DNA of 64,000 nucleotides from Dendrophyllia cribrosa. Its lineage: Eukaryota; Cnidaria; Anthozoa; Scleractinia; Dendrophylliidae. The notes beneath the pieces are model-generated. The model was not told where the DNA came from. It did not search any database and saw only the letters and a program-made list of their open reading frames with translations. The DNA is taken from contig JAJLRJ010000002.1 in the NCBI GenBank assembly GCA_024195265.1, forward strand, positions 53,626,300 to 53,690,299, given 5' to 3'. Of this stretch, positions 41,416 to 51,734 are shown one piece after another (positions within the stretch are counted from its first letter, which is position 1; each line of letters starts with the position of its first letter). Both the position numbers and the translations under genes were made by a program.

Positions 41416-42009
41416 GCCGGCGACTAAAGCGCCAGTGTTACAGACGCAAATCCGAAGCTCCGAAATAAAGAACGTGTCTGCAACAAACGGTGACTCAGGC
41501 GACATTCACAACAACTGATATTAACAGGAACACAAAATTTATTACGACAATGTGCTACAAAACTACAGCTATAAACTAATAAAGTTCATTATAAAGTTCA
41601 GTTCGCCTATCTGCCTGGATCCAAACGGTCTTCAAGGTCCAAGAGCCAAGAAACGGAGCGAAGTGAAGCGAAGAGAAACTTCAACGATCGAGCGAACCCA
41701 AATCTTTTTACACACTCAGCAAAACTAAAACTGAAAACCATGTGCTTAATCCCCACATTTTCCATATATGGGCAATGAAAAGATTATATAACATATACGC
41801 GTGACTTAAACAACAACACGGGAGCGTGACCTTCATAACACAAGTTACTGGGGCATAATATGAATAATGATTTCGGAGAACTGTGTTGAGCGATAGTATG
41901 AGTCTTGAACAAGGATTTCTTCTCTTTCATCCACATTTAAAAACTACTTATCTCTGATCTGAAAATTATACCAGCTCAACACGAAAGTGTCTTTTTGGCA
42001 GCTAGACCG

Positions 42010-42173
42010 AGTAGTATAGGGCGTTGGGGCGTTCGGGATCACCTAAAATAAGCTGCCAAACGCCCGAGTTACCGGCTCCTGCGGACTCATTGCATTCGTC
42101 CTGGGAGCCGGTAACTCGGGCGTTTGGCAGCTTATTTTAGGCGATCCCGAACGCCCCAACGCCCTATACTACT
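42010..42173. repeat. Terminal palindrome of element C
   Basis: A near-perfect inverted repeat with arms of about 70 bp, loop near 42080-42097, tips AGTAGT / ACTACT, and AAAATAAGCTG in the arm. Arm sequence otherwise differs from that of element A. It joins host DNA on its left. Confidence 0.88.
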
Positions 42174-42208
42174 ATTCTGTTTGAATATGCTGATCCGGTA
42201 CGAGATCA

Positions 42209-42242
42209 CCAATTGGAGAAATCTCACCCCCTGTATATACCC
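42209..42242 (+). promoter_or_regulatory. Combined CCAATTGGA and TATATACCC promoter
   Basis: CCAATTGGA (42209-42217) then TGTATATACCC (about 42232-42242), just before the ATG at 42249. It carries both the early-type and the late-type box. Confidence 0.6.
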
Positions 42243-42248
42243 ACACAC

Positions 42249-42572
42249 ATGACGGCAATAGTGTTCTCGAACCTCCACTTGGTAAGTGAGAGCACCATCT
42301 GGATCTACCCGTTCTTATGCGAGCCCGAAAAAGAACTACCGCCACACGTTTTAGAGTGCCGCAGTTACAGATTCGAGTTAAAGGAGAACGTCGTCTGGAT
42401 CCACGAGTCTTCCTCTGGAAGAAAGCTTGTTCTTTACCTGGCACCGAAGCAAGTTGTGCGGTGCCCCTTATACCTGATGGCCGAAACCCTACCCCTGAAC
42501 GTGCGACCAATGAAGAAGAGGTCTAGCCGAGGGTGGCGACGGGATAGCACTGTACTACATACTATTTGTTAG
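42249..42572 (+). CDS. Small unique ORF at the element C terminus
   Basis: 107 residues from the ATG at 42249, eight bases or fewer after a TATATACCC box. It is beta-rich, with several Trp, Cys and Glu residues and a basic C-terminal stretch. I do not recognise it. It occupies the position that two zinc-finger genes hold in element A, so it is an accessory early gene specific to this lineage. Its promoter makes a real gene more likely than chance. Confidence 0.5.
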   Translation: MTAIVFSNLHLVSESTIWIYPFLCEPEKELPPHVLECRSYRFELKENVVWIHESSSGRKLVLYLAPKQVVRCPLYLMAETLPLNVRPMKKRSSRGWRRDSTVLHTIC

Positions 42573-42619
42573 CAATTAGGTTATCCACAGGCTAGCACAA
42601 CCCACACTGGTCTGTATTG

Positions 42620-42657
42620 TCAATTGGATAAAGCCCACCCCTTGTATATACCCACCC
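42620..42657 (+). promoter_or_regulatory. Combined TCAATTGGA and TATATACCC promoter
   Basis: TCAATTGGA (42620-42628) and TTGTATATACCC (about 42643-42653), just before the exonuclease ATG at 42660. Confidence 0.6.
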
Positions 42658-42659
42658 AC

Positions 42660-43746
42660 ATGGCAATGGCGAACGTGCAAGCATTCAAGGACTTCCTGAA
42701 ATCACGCCAGACTGGACTGATTCAAAAGAGCGAAGAATAGGTCAAAGCCAGACAAAATACAATCGGCGCATCGGAGATCTCTGCCTTGACAGGGTCTTCG
42801 CCATTTGATAGTCAGTCAAGTCTAATTCGCAAAAAAGTAAAGCCCATCGATATGAGCAAAAATGTGGCCTGCGCTTGGGGCACATTATTTGAGCCTCTAG
42901 TACGTGAATACTTTGAGAAGAAACATTCTGTCAAAGTTTTCGGATATAATGGCTCTCTAAATCTTGCAAAGGATCACCCTCTTTTCGGGAAGGTCACTTG
43001 CAGTCCAGACGGATACTTCTCACACAAAGACGAGACGATAGTCTTGTTAGAGTTCAAGTGTCCTTACACCAGGAAGATCACAGTCAATAAAATTCTTAAA
43101 CAATACCGTGATCAAATACAAACCGGTCTTGCTCTCAGCGGTGAGAGAGTTAACAAAGGCTTGTTTGTCGACGCCTATTTCAGAATGTGTTCTTTGAAGC
43201 AGCTCAACCTTAACCTTGAACACAATTCCTTGCCAAACAAAGGGGTTGTTCACAAAACAAAAAAACCATCAGCACTCGCCTGTGGTATTTATCTTCTATC
43301 TTGCAAGCAAAATCAACCTCGGCGCAACAAAATCAACAGCAATGTTTGAAAAAATTATGAGAGGAATTTCATCGGGAGATATCTTGTGTAGCGGTGATTG
43401 GTTTTATATGACATATGATGAGGATCAGAAACTAAACGATTTAGAATTTTTGAAGGACATAGGAAGAAGGACATTCAGAGAAGACTGGCCCCCAAACTAT
43501 TACAAGACAGTAGCCTTCTTCGCATGGAAGCTGCTGGACATAACAGAAATTTGGGAAACAAAACAACCAAATTTCTTAGAAAATATTAACGAATCAGTCA
43601 AAAGTTTTCATGAAAATTTGTCAAAACAAAAACACCTTGACAAAACCAGGCCTATTGAAACTTTTGAAAACAACATCGGTGATGACAGTATCATTTTGGA
43701 AGACTTTTTACTTAGCAGGCTGCCCCAGACAGCCCATTTTGCTTAA
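42660..43746 (+). pseudogene. YqaJ-type exonuclease, copy C, broken
   Basis: Starts at the ATG at 42660. A TAG at 42738-42740 interrupts it after 26 codons, at a position that is Trp in copy A. The rest carries the family core: IGASEISALTG, WGTLFEPLVREYF, the catalytic SPDG (D117) and LEFKCP (E131, K133), all missing or incomplete in copy A. A frame change near 43280-43330 then separates the core from the C-terminal part, which runs open to 43746. Two lesions make it a pseudogene, though the nuclease core itself is readable. Confidence 0.8.
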
Positions 43747-44829
43747 AAGGGACATTTCGTGCCGCATATACAATATCTCACTTTACCCGTCTCAGTCCCC
43801 ACGCGGCCAGAAGGCTTCGATATTCCTTCGGCGGCCATTAATATCAACTTTGGCCGATAAAATAACACCAGAGCTTCAATCTTGTTAAAATACACTTCAG
43901 ATGTGGACGCAGTAGCTTCGAGAAATGCCATAGAAACTTTCAGAGTGAGAGAATCATAAGAAAGTGAAAAAATCACTGGATTTGCAGTTTGATAGATCGA
44001 TCTAAGATCGTGGAGGAACTGTTTTCTTTGGCTTGTTCAACTGATGATTCAGTCTCTAATACTTCCAGGATGGATTCCACAGCTTCATATGTTATTTGTC
44101 AGACATTTTTCTCAATCTTACAAGGTAAGAATAAAGTATTTTGGTTTTTATTGTCTTAAAACCGCATGTAGAATAAAGTGTTTTGGCTCATGTAGTATAA
44201 AGGATTTTAGCTCGTACAGAATAGAGTATTTTAGCTTTTATTGCCTTAAAACCGCATGTAGAATAAAGTATTTTGGCTCATGTAGAATATAGTATTTTGG
44301 CTCATGTAGAATAAAGTATTTGGCTCATGTAGAAAGTATTTTGGTTTTTATTGCCCTAAAAGCGCATGCGTATTGCTTCAATTTCTCAGTGTTAGCCAAA
44401 AGCGAAACCACAAGTAAGCGGGTTATTAAACTGATCATTATAAATAGAAAAATCGCCCCATACATTTCTTAGTTCAATAGATTTTGGTGAAGTCTAGGGA
44501 GGTGAAAGCTGGCCAACTTTCTGAATCCCGTTTAAAGGCTTGTGCGAATGGTTGAATTACAGAGTAGAGAGGGATGTCTTCCAGTGGACGGTACCCCCAG
44601 GTGAGCCCGCTCTGCCCTACTGGTTCCAGGGGGGTGCCAAACAGAGTTCTCCTAGGAGTTCTCGCCCTCGCTCCCAGAGGTAAAATGTGGAAATGACAAC
44701 CGCCTTGTCAGCGGTTAAAGTCCTGGCCTAGGCTAGGCAAAGAACTGCCGCCGGCACCCCCCTGCAAGGGTTTTTGCCCTTTTTGTTGACCTGTCACGCA
44801 AGGTGTCACGCGTGACAAGTAACGCAATG
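43747..44829. other. Inserted DNA between exonuclease and VLTF3 of element C
   Basis: In element A the two genes overlap at their 3' ends. Here they are separated by about 1.1 kb. The insert includes an AT-rich part with a minisatellite, and a GC-richer part (about 44560-44790). Near 44795-44850 it has repeated GTCACG / CGTGAC motifs. No gene is supported. Confidence 0.55.
44125..44372. repeat. AGAATAAAGTATTTTGGCTCATGT minisatellite
   Basis: About nine copies of a 24-bp unit (AGAATAAAGTATTTTGGCTC plus CATGT-type end) and a 42-bp variant with TTTTATTGCCTTAAAA inside. Confidence 0.75.
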
Positions 44830-45534
44830 TCACACAACGTGACACATCTTTTCAAGCATGATCTGCCATTTTTGCTCGTGTTTCCACATTGAGTTTTGTG
44901 GAATTTGTAGCCAGAAGTAATTGAGAATAGCATGCGGTGATTGCCGACATTTTAGCATCCCGTCTAAGATTTTGTAGGCTACAAATGGCATAGAGATTCT
45001 ATCCGGTAGATGTTCTTCGATGAAATTGAAGGCCTCATTTGCACCTTGTATTTCTTCGGAGGACAAGCAGAAGTAGGGTTCACAAATTTTCAGATGTTTG
45101 TTGAGATAGTTTTTGAAGTTGTAGCGTTTGGTGGGCCTTCTTTTTTTGGTAATTTTGTAATCTCCACCATAGAGCTCGTTATAATCAAAGGTCACACCAT
45201 CCAGAGGCTCTAGGAGCCCGCAGTCCTCACAGCAAAGTTCTGATGAAAACATCCTGAGGTTTAATTTGCCTTTGCAGTTTTGGCAAAATTTTGTCCTTTC
45301 ATTCAAAAGGGTGAAAGGTGGGTGTGGGGGGTATTGTGCCACGGGGGAAAGACACTCCTTGATGTGATGAAGGCGTTCTGGCAGACTTGAACGCAGTATT
45401 TCCTTATTGTAGTTGTCGAGTGAGCGCAGGATGATAAATTTGTATTCTTTATCAAGCTCATCGAGTTTGGCTTTGTATTCGCCTTTAGTGTCCAAGCACC
45501 GAACTTCAGCCAGTTGTTTAGCGAACTTCTCCAT
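44830..45534 (-). CDS. VLTF3-like factor, copy C, internally deleted
   Basis: 234 residues from the ATG at 45534, compared with 310 in copy A. The zinc ribbon is present (C84, C87, C101 or C102, C105), as is the following KRYNFKNYLNKHL segment. The conserved central part of copy A (about 175-235) is missing, and the sequence rejoins near an SSEEI / TDDEI position, followed by the hydrophobic helix MPFVAYKIL and the C-terminal Trp-containing segment. The frame stays open across the gap, so it may be a natural short form or an in-frame deletion. It follows a CCAATTGAA box. Confidence 0.6.
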   Translation of the reverse strand: MEKFAKQLAEVRCLDTKGEYKAKLDELDKEYKFIILRSLDNYNKEILRSSLPERLHHIKECLSPVAQYPPHPPFTLLNERTKFCQNCKGKLNLRMFSSELCCEDCGLLEPLDGVTFDYNELYGGDYKITKKRRPTKRYNFKNYLNKHLKICEPYFCLSSEEIQGANEAFNFIEEHLPDRISMPFVAYKILDGMLKCRQSPHAILNYFWLQIPQNSMWKHEQKWQIMLEKMCHVV

Positions 45535-45555
45535 GGATATACACCGTGTTGTGTA

Positions 45556-45564
45556 TTCAATTGG
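45556..45564 (-). promoter_or_regulatory. Early-type box CCAATTGAA (VLTF3, copy C)
   Basis: CCAATTGAA on the minus strand, followed by a GTGTATATCC box before the ATG at 45534. Confidence 0.6.
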
Positions 45565-45609
45565 ACGCAAAGGATTTATCCCTCAAGATTTGTAGGTTAA
45601 ATCCAGAAT

Positions 45610-46974
45610 TTAATCTCTCAAATCGGATTTGGATGCTGCGGCGAGAAGTATCTTTTTTTGAATTTCTTGTGTGACTTCCTTGCGAAGTTCCTTTTTGAAT
45701 TTCTCGAGGTCTAGCGCTTGTGTTTGAGTGGCAACTTCTTTTGATGCCTTAACACCATCCCTGATTGCAGCTTTGAGTTCGTGATATTTTTCCACCTCAC
45801 GAGTAATTATGGTGAATTCTGTATCACTGATCCTCTTGTCTTCCAGAGCTTTTGGGATTAGCTCATTGACAGTGTTTCGTTTAGCCAGGGCCAGTGTATA
45901 GATCTTCTCGTGTTTAGTCACTTTCCGCTCTAATCGCTTGTTAGCAGCTGCAAAGCCAACAGAGGACAGCCCACAGAGGGTCGCAACGCCGGCAAGTGCT
46001 GGACTTGCAATAATGCCGAATCCAGTTAATGCAGTGGCTAGGGCCCCTGATGACAGCCCAACAGAAAGCGACCCAAGTCCAACCGCCGAGTAATGAACTA
46101 ATGATTGGGTCCGTTTGTATTTCTTTGCGACTTGTCTGTAGTGCTCGGCTTCCTCAGACAACTCTTTAAGCAAGTCAGAGATCTTTTTAAGACGGAAGTC
46201 TTCTGCATTGATTTGAGTGATCTCACGCATAGGGTAGAGCTGTTGTGTCTCGCTGTATTCGGGGGCCGATGGCAGCACATTGGCAGAACTCATGGCGGGG
46301 GTATATATATAGATTTTAAATTCTAAGGGCATGTTATTAAAGTTGAAGAGGTCACCATTTACATCCCTCACTGACAGTGTTATGCTATTTACATAATCGC
46401 CAGACGAGACGTCACGCAAGACGTTCTGCTGTATTGGTTCATAAAACGCCTTCTCAAAAGCTTTCCCACGAATATCAAACCGAGCCAAAACTGTCGAAGG
46501 CTTACCATTGAGTAAGTTCTGTTCTTTATCAACCAGATCACAGTGGATGAAGTAAGTGCTTGGTGCCATTAAACGCTTGACGAAAGTTATTAGCAGCAAT
46601 TCAGGTCTTATGCCAAGAAATTCTGCTAGATTGTTACTAAGCGTCACCCCGCTGCTGTTATTATGAATGACCATGGCTCCGTATAACCTGTTTGTTTCAA
46701 TTGTTAGATTTAAACGGCTGTTAAAGTCTTTTAGGCTTTCAAAGTCTTTCGATAAACTCTCAATAGTGTAATGGCCTTGAAGTAAGGTTGCGCTACGCGA
46801 TGAAGAACCATTAGAGGGAGGGGTTGTTGGTGAAATAACTGCTTTTTCTTTCAAATTATGCCACGAGTTGAAAATTGAGCAAGAGACGAGTCGTATGTAA
46901 TTCGGTTTCGTAAGCGGGTGATCGAAGTAGATCGTGTGAGGGTTCGAAGGAGCGACGATTGTTAACACAACCAT
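45610..46974 (-). CDS. Penton-like protein fused to membrane protein, copy C
   Basis: A single 454-residue frame. Residues 1 to about 222 match the penton-like protein of element A (15505-16176), and the rest, from the Met at 46293, matches the membrane protein (16200-16874). In element A they are separate, with a stop and a late promoter between them. Here a short deletion removed the stop, and the TATATATACCCCC promoter box (about 46297-46312) is read in frame as IYIYTPA. The second half also has a few extra residues before the NAEDF segment. Whether a fused product was ever made is unknown; the internal promoter could still drive the second gene alone. Confidence 0.75.
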   Translation of the reverse strand: MVVLTIVAPSNPHTIYFDHPLTKPNYIRLVSCSIFNSWHNLKEKAVISPTTPPSNGSSSRSATLLQGHYTIESLSKDFESLKDFNSRLNLTIETNRLYGAMVIHNNSSGVTLSNNLAEFLGIRPELLLITFVKRLMAPSTYFIHCDLVDKEQNLLNGKPSTVLARFDIRGKAFEKAFYEPIQQNVLRDVSSGDYVNSITLSVRDVNGDLFNFNNMPLEFKIYIYTPAMSSANVLPSAPEYSETQQLYPMREITQINAEDFRLKKISDLLKELSEEAEHYRQVAKKYKRTQSLVHYSAVGLGSLSVGLSSGALATALTGFGIIASPALAGVATLCGLSSVGFAAANKRLERKVTKHEKIYTLALAKRNTVNELIPKALEDKRISDTEFTIITREVEKYHELKAAIRDGVKASKEVATQTQALDLEKFKKELRKEVTQEIQKKILLAAASKSDLRD

Positions 46975-47018
46975 GATTGTATATATTTATATTTTAAAAA
47001 GTAATTATATACGCAATC
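46975..47018. promoter_or_regulatory. Divergent late promoter, copy C, core inverted relative to genes
   Basis: The spacer between the penton-like gene (minus) and the tail-anchored gene (plus). The 34-bp core at 46979-47012 is identical to that at 15467-15500 in the same plus-strand direction, although the flanking genes are in the opposite order. Relative to its genes it is therefore flipped. Confidence 0.8.
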
Positions 47019-47507
47019 ATGTTTGGCAGACGGCCCGGTGGATTTGATCTAAACATTGGCGGCCATAATTATGGACCCCCACCCCCTTTTAACTCAAACC
47101 TAAACGTCTATAGCCATCCTCCATATAAGCCACCCCCAGATCCACTAGCCTGGATGAGAACACCAGAAGCAACAAAGCTCTCTGCTGCAGCCAAGGCCAA
47201 GGCGATTTCAGACTTCAAAAAGCGTTTCCCGCTCGCTGATATGTCCCACTCTGAAGTGCAAGTAGAGTTTGGCGACGACCACAAAACAGCCACAGGGGAA
47301 GTGCTTTACAAAGAGGGCCAAGGCTCATTAGCACTCGTTACAAGAATGCCCCACAAAGATTGGACTCAAGCCACGAAAGACGCTTTGGGCCTTCATCAAG
47401 ACGGTGGTTTTCCCTATCAGCTATCATTGACTCAAAATATAAAAAAGTCAATCCCAGCTGTTGATTTCTCCACCACAATAGACAAGTTGAGACATTGTGT
47501 ACTGTAG
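47019..47507 (+). pseudogene. Tail-anchored virion protein gene, truncated copy C
   Basis: The first 156 codons of the gene found at 13670-15462 in element A, without the three stop codons seen there. Viral homology ends at about 47486 (after a STTIDK segment), and the frame runs a few codons into satellite DNA before stopping. The large soluble domain and membrane anchor are absent. The Gly/Pro/Asn-rich N-terminus is clear. Confidence 0.8.
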
Positions 47508-48402
47508 TGCATATTTCGAGGCTAACATGGTTTTTAACAAGTCTCCACCCCCTCCCCCCTTATCAATGTTGTACCAGATCAAAAATGCCATTCAAACTAA
47601 CAGTCATCAACATTGAAAGGGGGAGGGGGTCAGTAGCACATGGCATTGACTTCATTTGTGTTACGCGGTCGCTTTTATACGGAATGAACATTTTTTTTGG
47701 AAAGTGTCTCAACCTTTTTGCAACTGCTTGTCCGAGTCACATATCGCGATATAGCCTGGATTTGCTTTTCGGAAATGAATCATAGTTGATGTACGTTATC
47801 AATGTAATGACTTGATTTGAAAAAACAGCTTTTTATTCCACTGCGATTAGGCGTTTAAGAATAGAAAGTCCAAAACGTGCCGTTTCGACATTTCTCTACG
47901 GCCTTAATTAGCGCGAATTTCAGCAAAAAAGGAGCGTTTCTTCTAAAAGTTGCCGTAGTTTCTCAATATCGTTATGTATTTTTCAAAGAACGTTTCTATC
48001 TTGTTGCAATGACCCAAATTGTGTTATTTTCAACCTCTAGTTCTTTCTTGAAGGTTTGTTTGCGTTTGCTATTGACGCAAGAAACGTGCGTAGATTGAAA
48101 TGATAAGCATTAGTCTGTGTAAATAATACGTCATGTGATACTGTGATCGCATGTTCGCGCTGAAATAAAACGGTAAGCAACTTTCTGCTGGTCCAATTTG
48201 TCCAGTCAATTTCGGATTACACTCTAGTTGTGAAAATATTATCATTTCTTCGTCCTTTTGCTAGCTAGCTTTAATCTGGCCGTGTATTTTGCAACGTGTA
48301 TATCAGTTGTCAAGTTTCGTATATTTACTCAGATTTCGTGAAATTCTTTCATAGCGGGGTTTTGCGCTAGATTTTTTTAACCGTTAACCAGACATTCGCC
48401 AA

Positions 48403-48789
48403 ATGGAGTTGTTTGAGAACTACGATATAAATGCCGAGTATGGGCCTTCTACATCCGGTGGAAACGAAGAGCGAGGCACGATTACTGGGACAGATTTGAT
48501 GTCCGTGTGCTGGAAAATTTTCCACTTTAATGTGAGAATCGACGAGCAAAACCAAAAGGAGATTCCAAAATATGCCAAATGTTTCGCAAAATGTATTTTG
48601 GAAGGCAACAATTTAATAGTGAAATGCGTACTTGCAGAATTCACTGACTGTAATTTAATACTCGCGCGAACGGTCAACGGTCAACGGTCTACCGAGAGAA
48701 ATAAGAACTTATGTAATCTTTATTTGTTGTTAAGTGTAGACCGTCGAAAACATGTAGACCGTGGGGAAATTTTTATGAAACGAAATTGA
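48403..48789 (+). CDS. Satellite-encoded 128-aa ORF, unit 1
   Basis: Starts in a good animal context (CCAAATGG) and is followed 60-70 bp later by AATAAA, so each unit is laid out like a small gene. A GTAAGC donor-like site lies upstream (about 48171) and pyrimidine-rich AG acceptor-like sites follow it. The protein is soluble, with an acidic N-terminus, a SVCWKIFHF segment and a CFAKC pair in the middle; this faintly recalls a BED finger but lacks the expected His pair. I do not recognise the family. Its presence in every unit is not evidence of selection, because the units are nearly identical everywhere. Confidence 0.4.
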   Translation: MELFENYDINAEYGPSTSGGNEERGTITGTDLMSVCWKIFHFNVRIDEQNQKEIPKYAKCFAKCILEGNNLIVKCVLAEFTDCNLILARTVNGQRSTERNKNLCNLYLLLSVDRRKHVDRGEIFMKRN

Positions 48790-48851
48790 GCGCCTTTTCT
48801 TAGTGGAAATGTATCATGAGAATGTATTGTTTCCATTTTTCTATAAATATA

Positions 48852-48900
48852 TAATAAAAGCCGAAAACAAGGTTTCTTTTCGGAAGAATGTTTTCATTCT
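48852..48900 (+). terminator. Poly-A signal and double hairpin of the satellite unit
   Basis: AATAAA at 48852-48857 is followed by hairpin CCGAAAA/TTTTCGG (48861-48883) and hairpin AGAATG-TTTT-CATTCT (48885-48900). The same block occurs in each unit. Confidence 0.5.
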
Positions 48901-48907
48901 CTTATAC

Positions 48908-48958
48908 TGTCACAAAAGCGTGACATTTAAAAGATGTCACGAAAGCGTGACATGTAAA
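48908..48958. repeat. Doubled GTCAC-AAAGC-GTGAC motif of the satellite unit
   Basis: Two tandem copies of an imperfect palindrome GTCACRAAAGCGTGACAT spaced by GTAAAAG-like sequence. Present in every unit; one unit (near 57245) has lost two bases. Confidence 0.7.
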
Positions 48959-50068
48959 AGCGCGAAATTACTGTAATGATTGGAACCATTATTGCCACTA
49001 ATTACAACGCACTGACCGTTACAATATATATCAGCACAAAATTTAATCTTTTCTCTTTCTATTGATACCTATTAATCATATATTACGTGCCGGTTCCTCT
49101 TACTATTAGTGTTTTAATTGAACTACTATTCAGACAAGCAATTGCAAAAAGAGTTGAGACATTGTGTACTGTAGTGCATATTTCGAGGCTAACATGGTTT
49201 TTAACAAGTCCCCACCCCCTCCCCCTTATCAATGTTGTACCAGCTCAAAAATGCCATTCAAACTAACAGTCATCAACATTGTAAGGGGGAGGGGGTCAGT
49301 AGCACATGGCATTGATTTCATTTGTGTTACGCGGTCGCTTTTATACGGAATGACCATTTTTTTGGAAAGTGTCTCAACCTTTTTGCAACTGCTTGTCTGA
49401 GTCACATATCGCGATATAGCACTGGATTTGCTTTTCGGAAATGAATCATAGTTGATGTACGTTATCAATGTAATGACTTGATTTGAAAAAACAGCTTTTT
49501 ATTCCACTGCGATTAGGCGTTTAAGAATAGAAAGTCCAAAACGTGCCTTTTCGACATTTCTCTACGGCCTTAATTAGCGCGAATTTCAGCAAAAAAGGAG
49601 CGTTTCTTCTAAAAGTTGCCGTAGTTTCTCAATATCGTTATGTATTTTTCAAAGAACGTTTCTATCTTGTTGCAATGACCCAAATTGTGTTATTTTCAAC
49701 CTCTAGTTCTTTCTTGAAGGTTTGTTTGCGTTTGCTATTGACGTAAGAAAAGTGCGTAGATTGAAATGATAAGCATTAGTCTGTGTAAATAATACGTCAT
49801 GTGATACTGTGATCGCATGTTCGCGCTGAAATAAAACGGTAAGCAACTTTCTGCTGGTCCAATTTGTCCAGTCAATTTCGGATTACACTCTAGTTGTGAA
49901 AATATTATCATTTCTTCGTCCTTTTGCTAGCTAGCTTTAATCTGGCCGTGTATTTTGCAACGTGTATATCAGTTGTCAAGTTTCGTATATTTACTCAGAT
50001 TTCGTGAAATTCTTTCATAGCGGGGTTTTGCGCTAGATTTTTTTAACCGTTAACCAGACATTCGCCAA

Positions 50069-50455
50069 ATGGAGTTGTTTGAGAACTACGATATAAATGC
50101 CGAGTATGGGCCTTCTACATCCGGTGGAAACGAAGAGCGAGGCACGATTACTGGGACAGATTTGATGTCCGTGTGCTGGAAAATTTTCCACTTTAATGTG
50201 AGAATCGACGAGCAAAACCAAAAGGAGATTCCAAAATATGCCAAATGTTTCGCAAAATGTATTTTGGAAGGCAACAATTTAATAGTGAAATGCGTACTTG
50301 CAGAATTCACTGACTGTAATTTAATACTCGCGCGAACGGTCAACGGTCAACGGTCTACCGAGAGAAATAAGAACTTATGTAATCTTTATTTGTTGTTAAG
50401 TGTAGACCGTCGAAAACATGTAGACCGTGGGGAAATTTTTATGAAACGAAATTGA
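50069..50455 (+). CDS. Satellite-encoded 128-aa ORF, unit 2
   Basis: Identical protein to the unit 1 frame; see 48403-48789 for the description. Confidence 0.4.
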   Translation: MELFENYDINAEYGPSTSGGNEERGTITGTDLMSVCWKIFHFNVRIDEQNQKEIPKYAKCFAKCILEGNNLIVKCVLAEFTDCNLILARTVNGQRSTERNKNLCNLYLLLSVDRRKHVDRGEIFMKRN

Positions 50456-51734
50456 GCGCCTTTTCTTAGTGGAAATGTATCATGAGAATGTATTGTTTCC
50501 ATTTTTCTATAAATATATAATAAAAGCCGAAAACAAGGTTTCTTTTCGGAAGAATGTTTTCATTCTCTTATACTGTCACAAAAGCGTGACATGTAAAAGA
50601 TGTCACGAAAGCGTGACATGTAAAAGCGCGAAATTACTGTAATGATTGGAACCATTATTGCCACTAATTACAACGCACTGACCGTTACAATATATATCAG
50701 CACAAAATTTAATCTTTTCTCTTTCTATTGATACCTATTAATCATATATTACGTGCCGGTTCCTCTTACTATTAGTGTTTTAATTGAACTACTATTCAGA
50801 CAAGCAATTGCAAAAAGAGTTGAGACATTGTGTACTGTAGTGCATATTTCGAGGCTAACATGGTTTTTAACAAGTCCCCACCCCCTCCCCCTTATCAATG
50901 TTGTACCAGCTCAAAAATGCCATTCAAACTAACAGTCATCAACATTGTAAGGGGGAGGGGGTCAGTAGCACATGGCATTGATTTCATTTGTGTTACGCGG
51001 TCGCTTTTATACGGAATGACCATTTTTTTGGAAAGTGTCTCAACCTTTTTGCAACTGCTTGTCTGAGTCACATATCGCGATATAGCACTGGATTTGCTTT
51101 TCGGAAATGAATCATAGTTGATGTACGTTATCAATGTAATGACTTGATTTGAAAAAACAGCTTTTTATTCCACTGCGATTAGGCGTTTAAGAATAGAAAG
51201 TCCAAAACGTGCCTTTTCGACATTTCTCTACGGCCTTAATTAGCGCGAATTTCAGCAAAAAAGGAGCGTTTCTTCTAAAAGTTGCCGTAGTTTCTCAATA
51301 TCGTTATGTATTTTTCAAAGAACGTTTCTATCTTGTTGCAATGACCCAAATTGTGTTATTTTCAACCTCTAGTTCTTTCTTGAAGGTTTGTTTGCGTTTG
51401 CTATTGACGCAAGAAAAGTGCGTAGATTGAAATGATAAGCATTAGTCTGTGTAAATAATACGTCATGTGATACTGTGATCGCATGTTCGCGCTGAAATAA
51501 AACGGTAAGCAACTTTCTGCTGGTCCAATTTGTCCAGTCAATTTCGGATTACACTCTAGTTGTGAAAATATTATCATTTCTTCGTCCTTTTGCTAGCTAG
51601 CTTTAATCTGGCCGTGTATTTTGCAACGTGTATATCAGTTGTCAAGTTTCGTATATTTACTCAGATTTCGTGAAATTCTTTCATAGCGGGGTTTTGCGCT
51701 AGATTTTTTTAACCGTTAACCAGACATTCGCCAA

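Larger units (their letters stand above)
38062..42009. other. Host non-coding stretch with internal duplication
   Basis: AT-rich sequence with no supported gene. Several segments recur in diverged form in the same order: about 38765-39080 with 41090-41415, about 39540-39752 with 41415-42003 (discontinuous), and about 39780-39890 with 40925-41035. A MITE and a LINE tail are inserted. The second copy ends at the left tip of element C. Confidence 0.6.
42010..47486. mobile_element. Element C: inverted, truncated relative of element A
   Basis: From left to right: terminal palindrome, small unique ORF, exonuclease, inserted DNA, VLTF3-like gene, membrane protein fused to penton-like protein, and the first 156 codons of the tail-anchored protein gene. 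This is the reverse of the right-hand third of element A, with the same relative gene orientations. It stops inside the tail-anchored gene, where the satellite array begins. PolB, integrase, ATPase and capsid genes are absent. Confidence 0.88.

Noticed and set aside
48403..48789. Firm assignment of the 128-aa satellite protein as a BED zinc finger
   Set aside because: The Trp and Cys positions are suggestive, but the Cys spacing is wrong and the His pair is absent.
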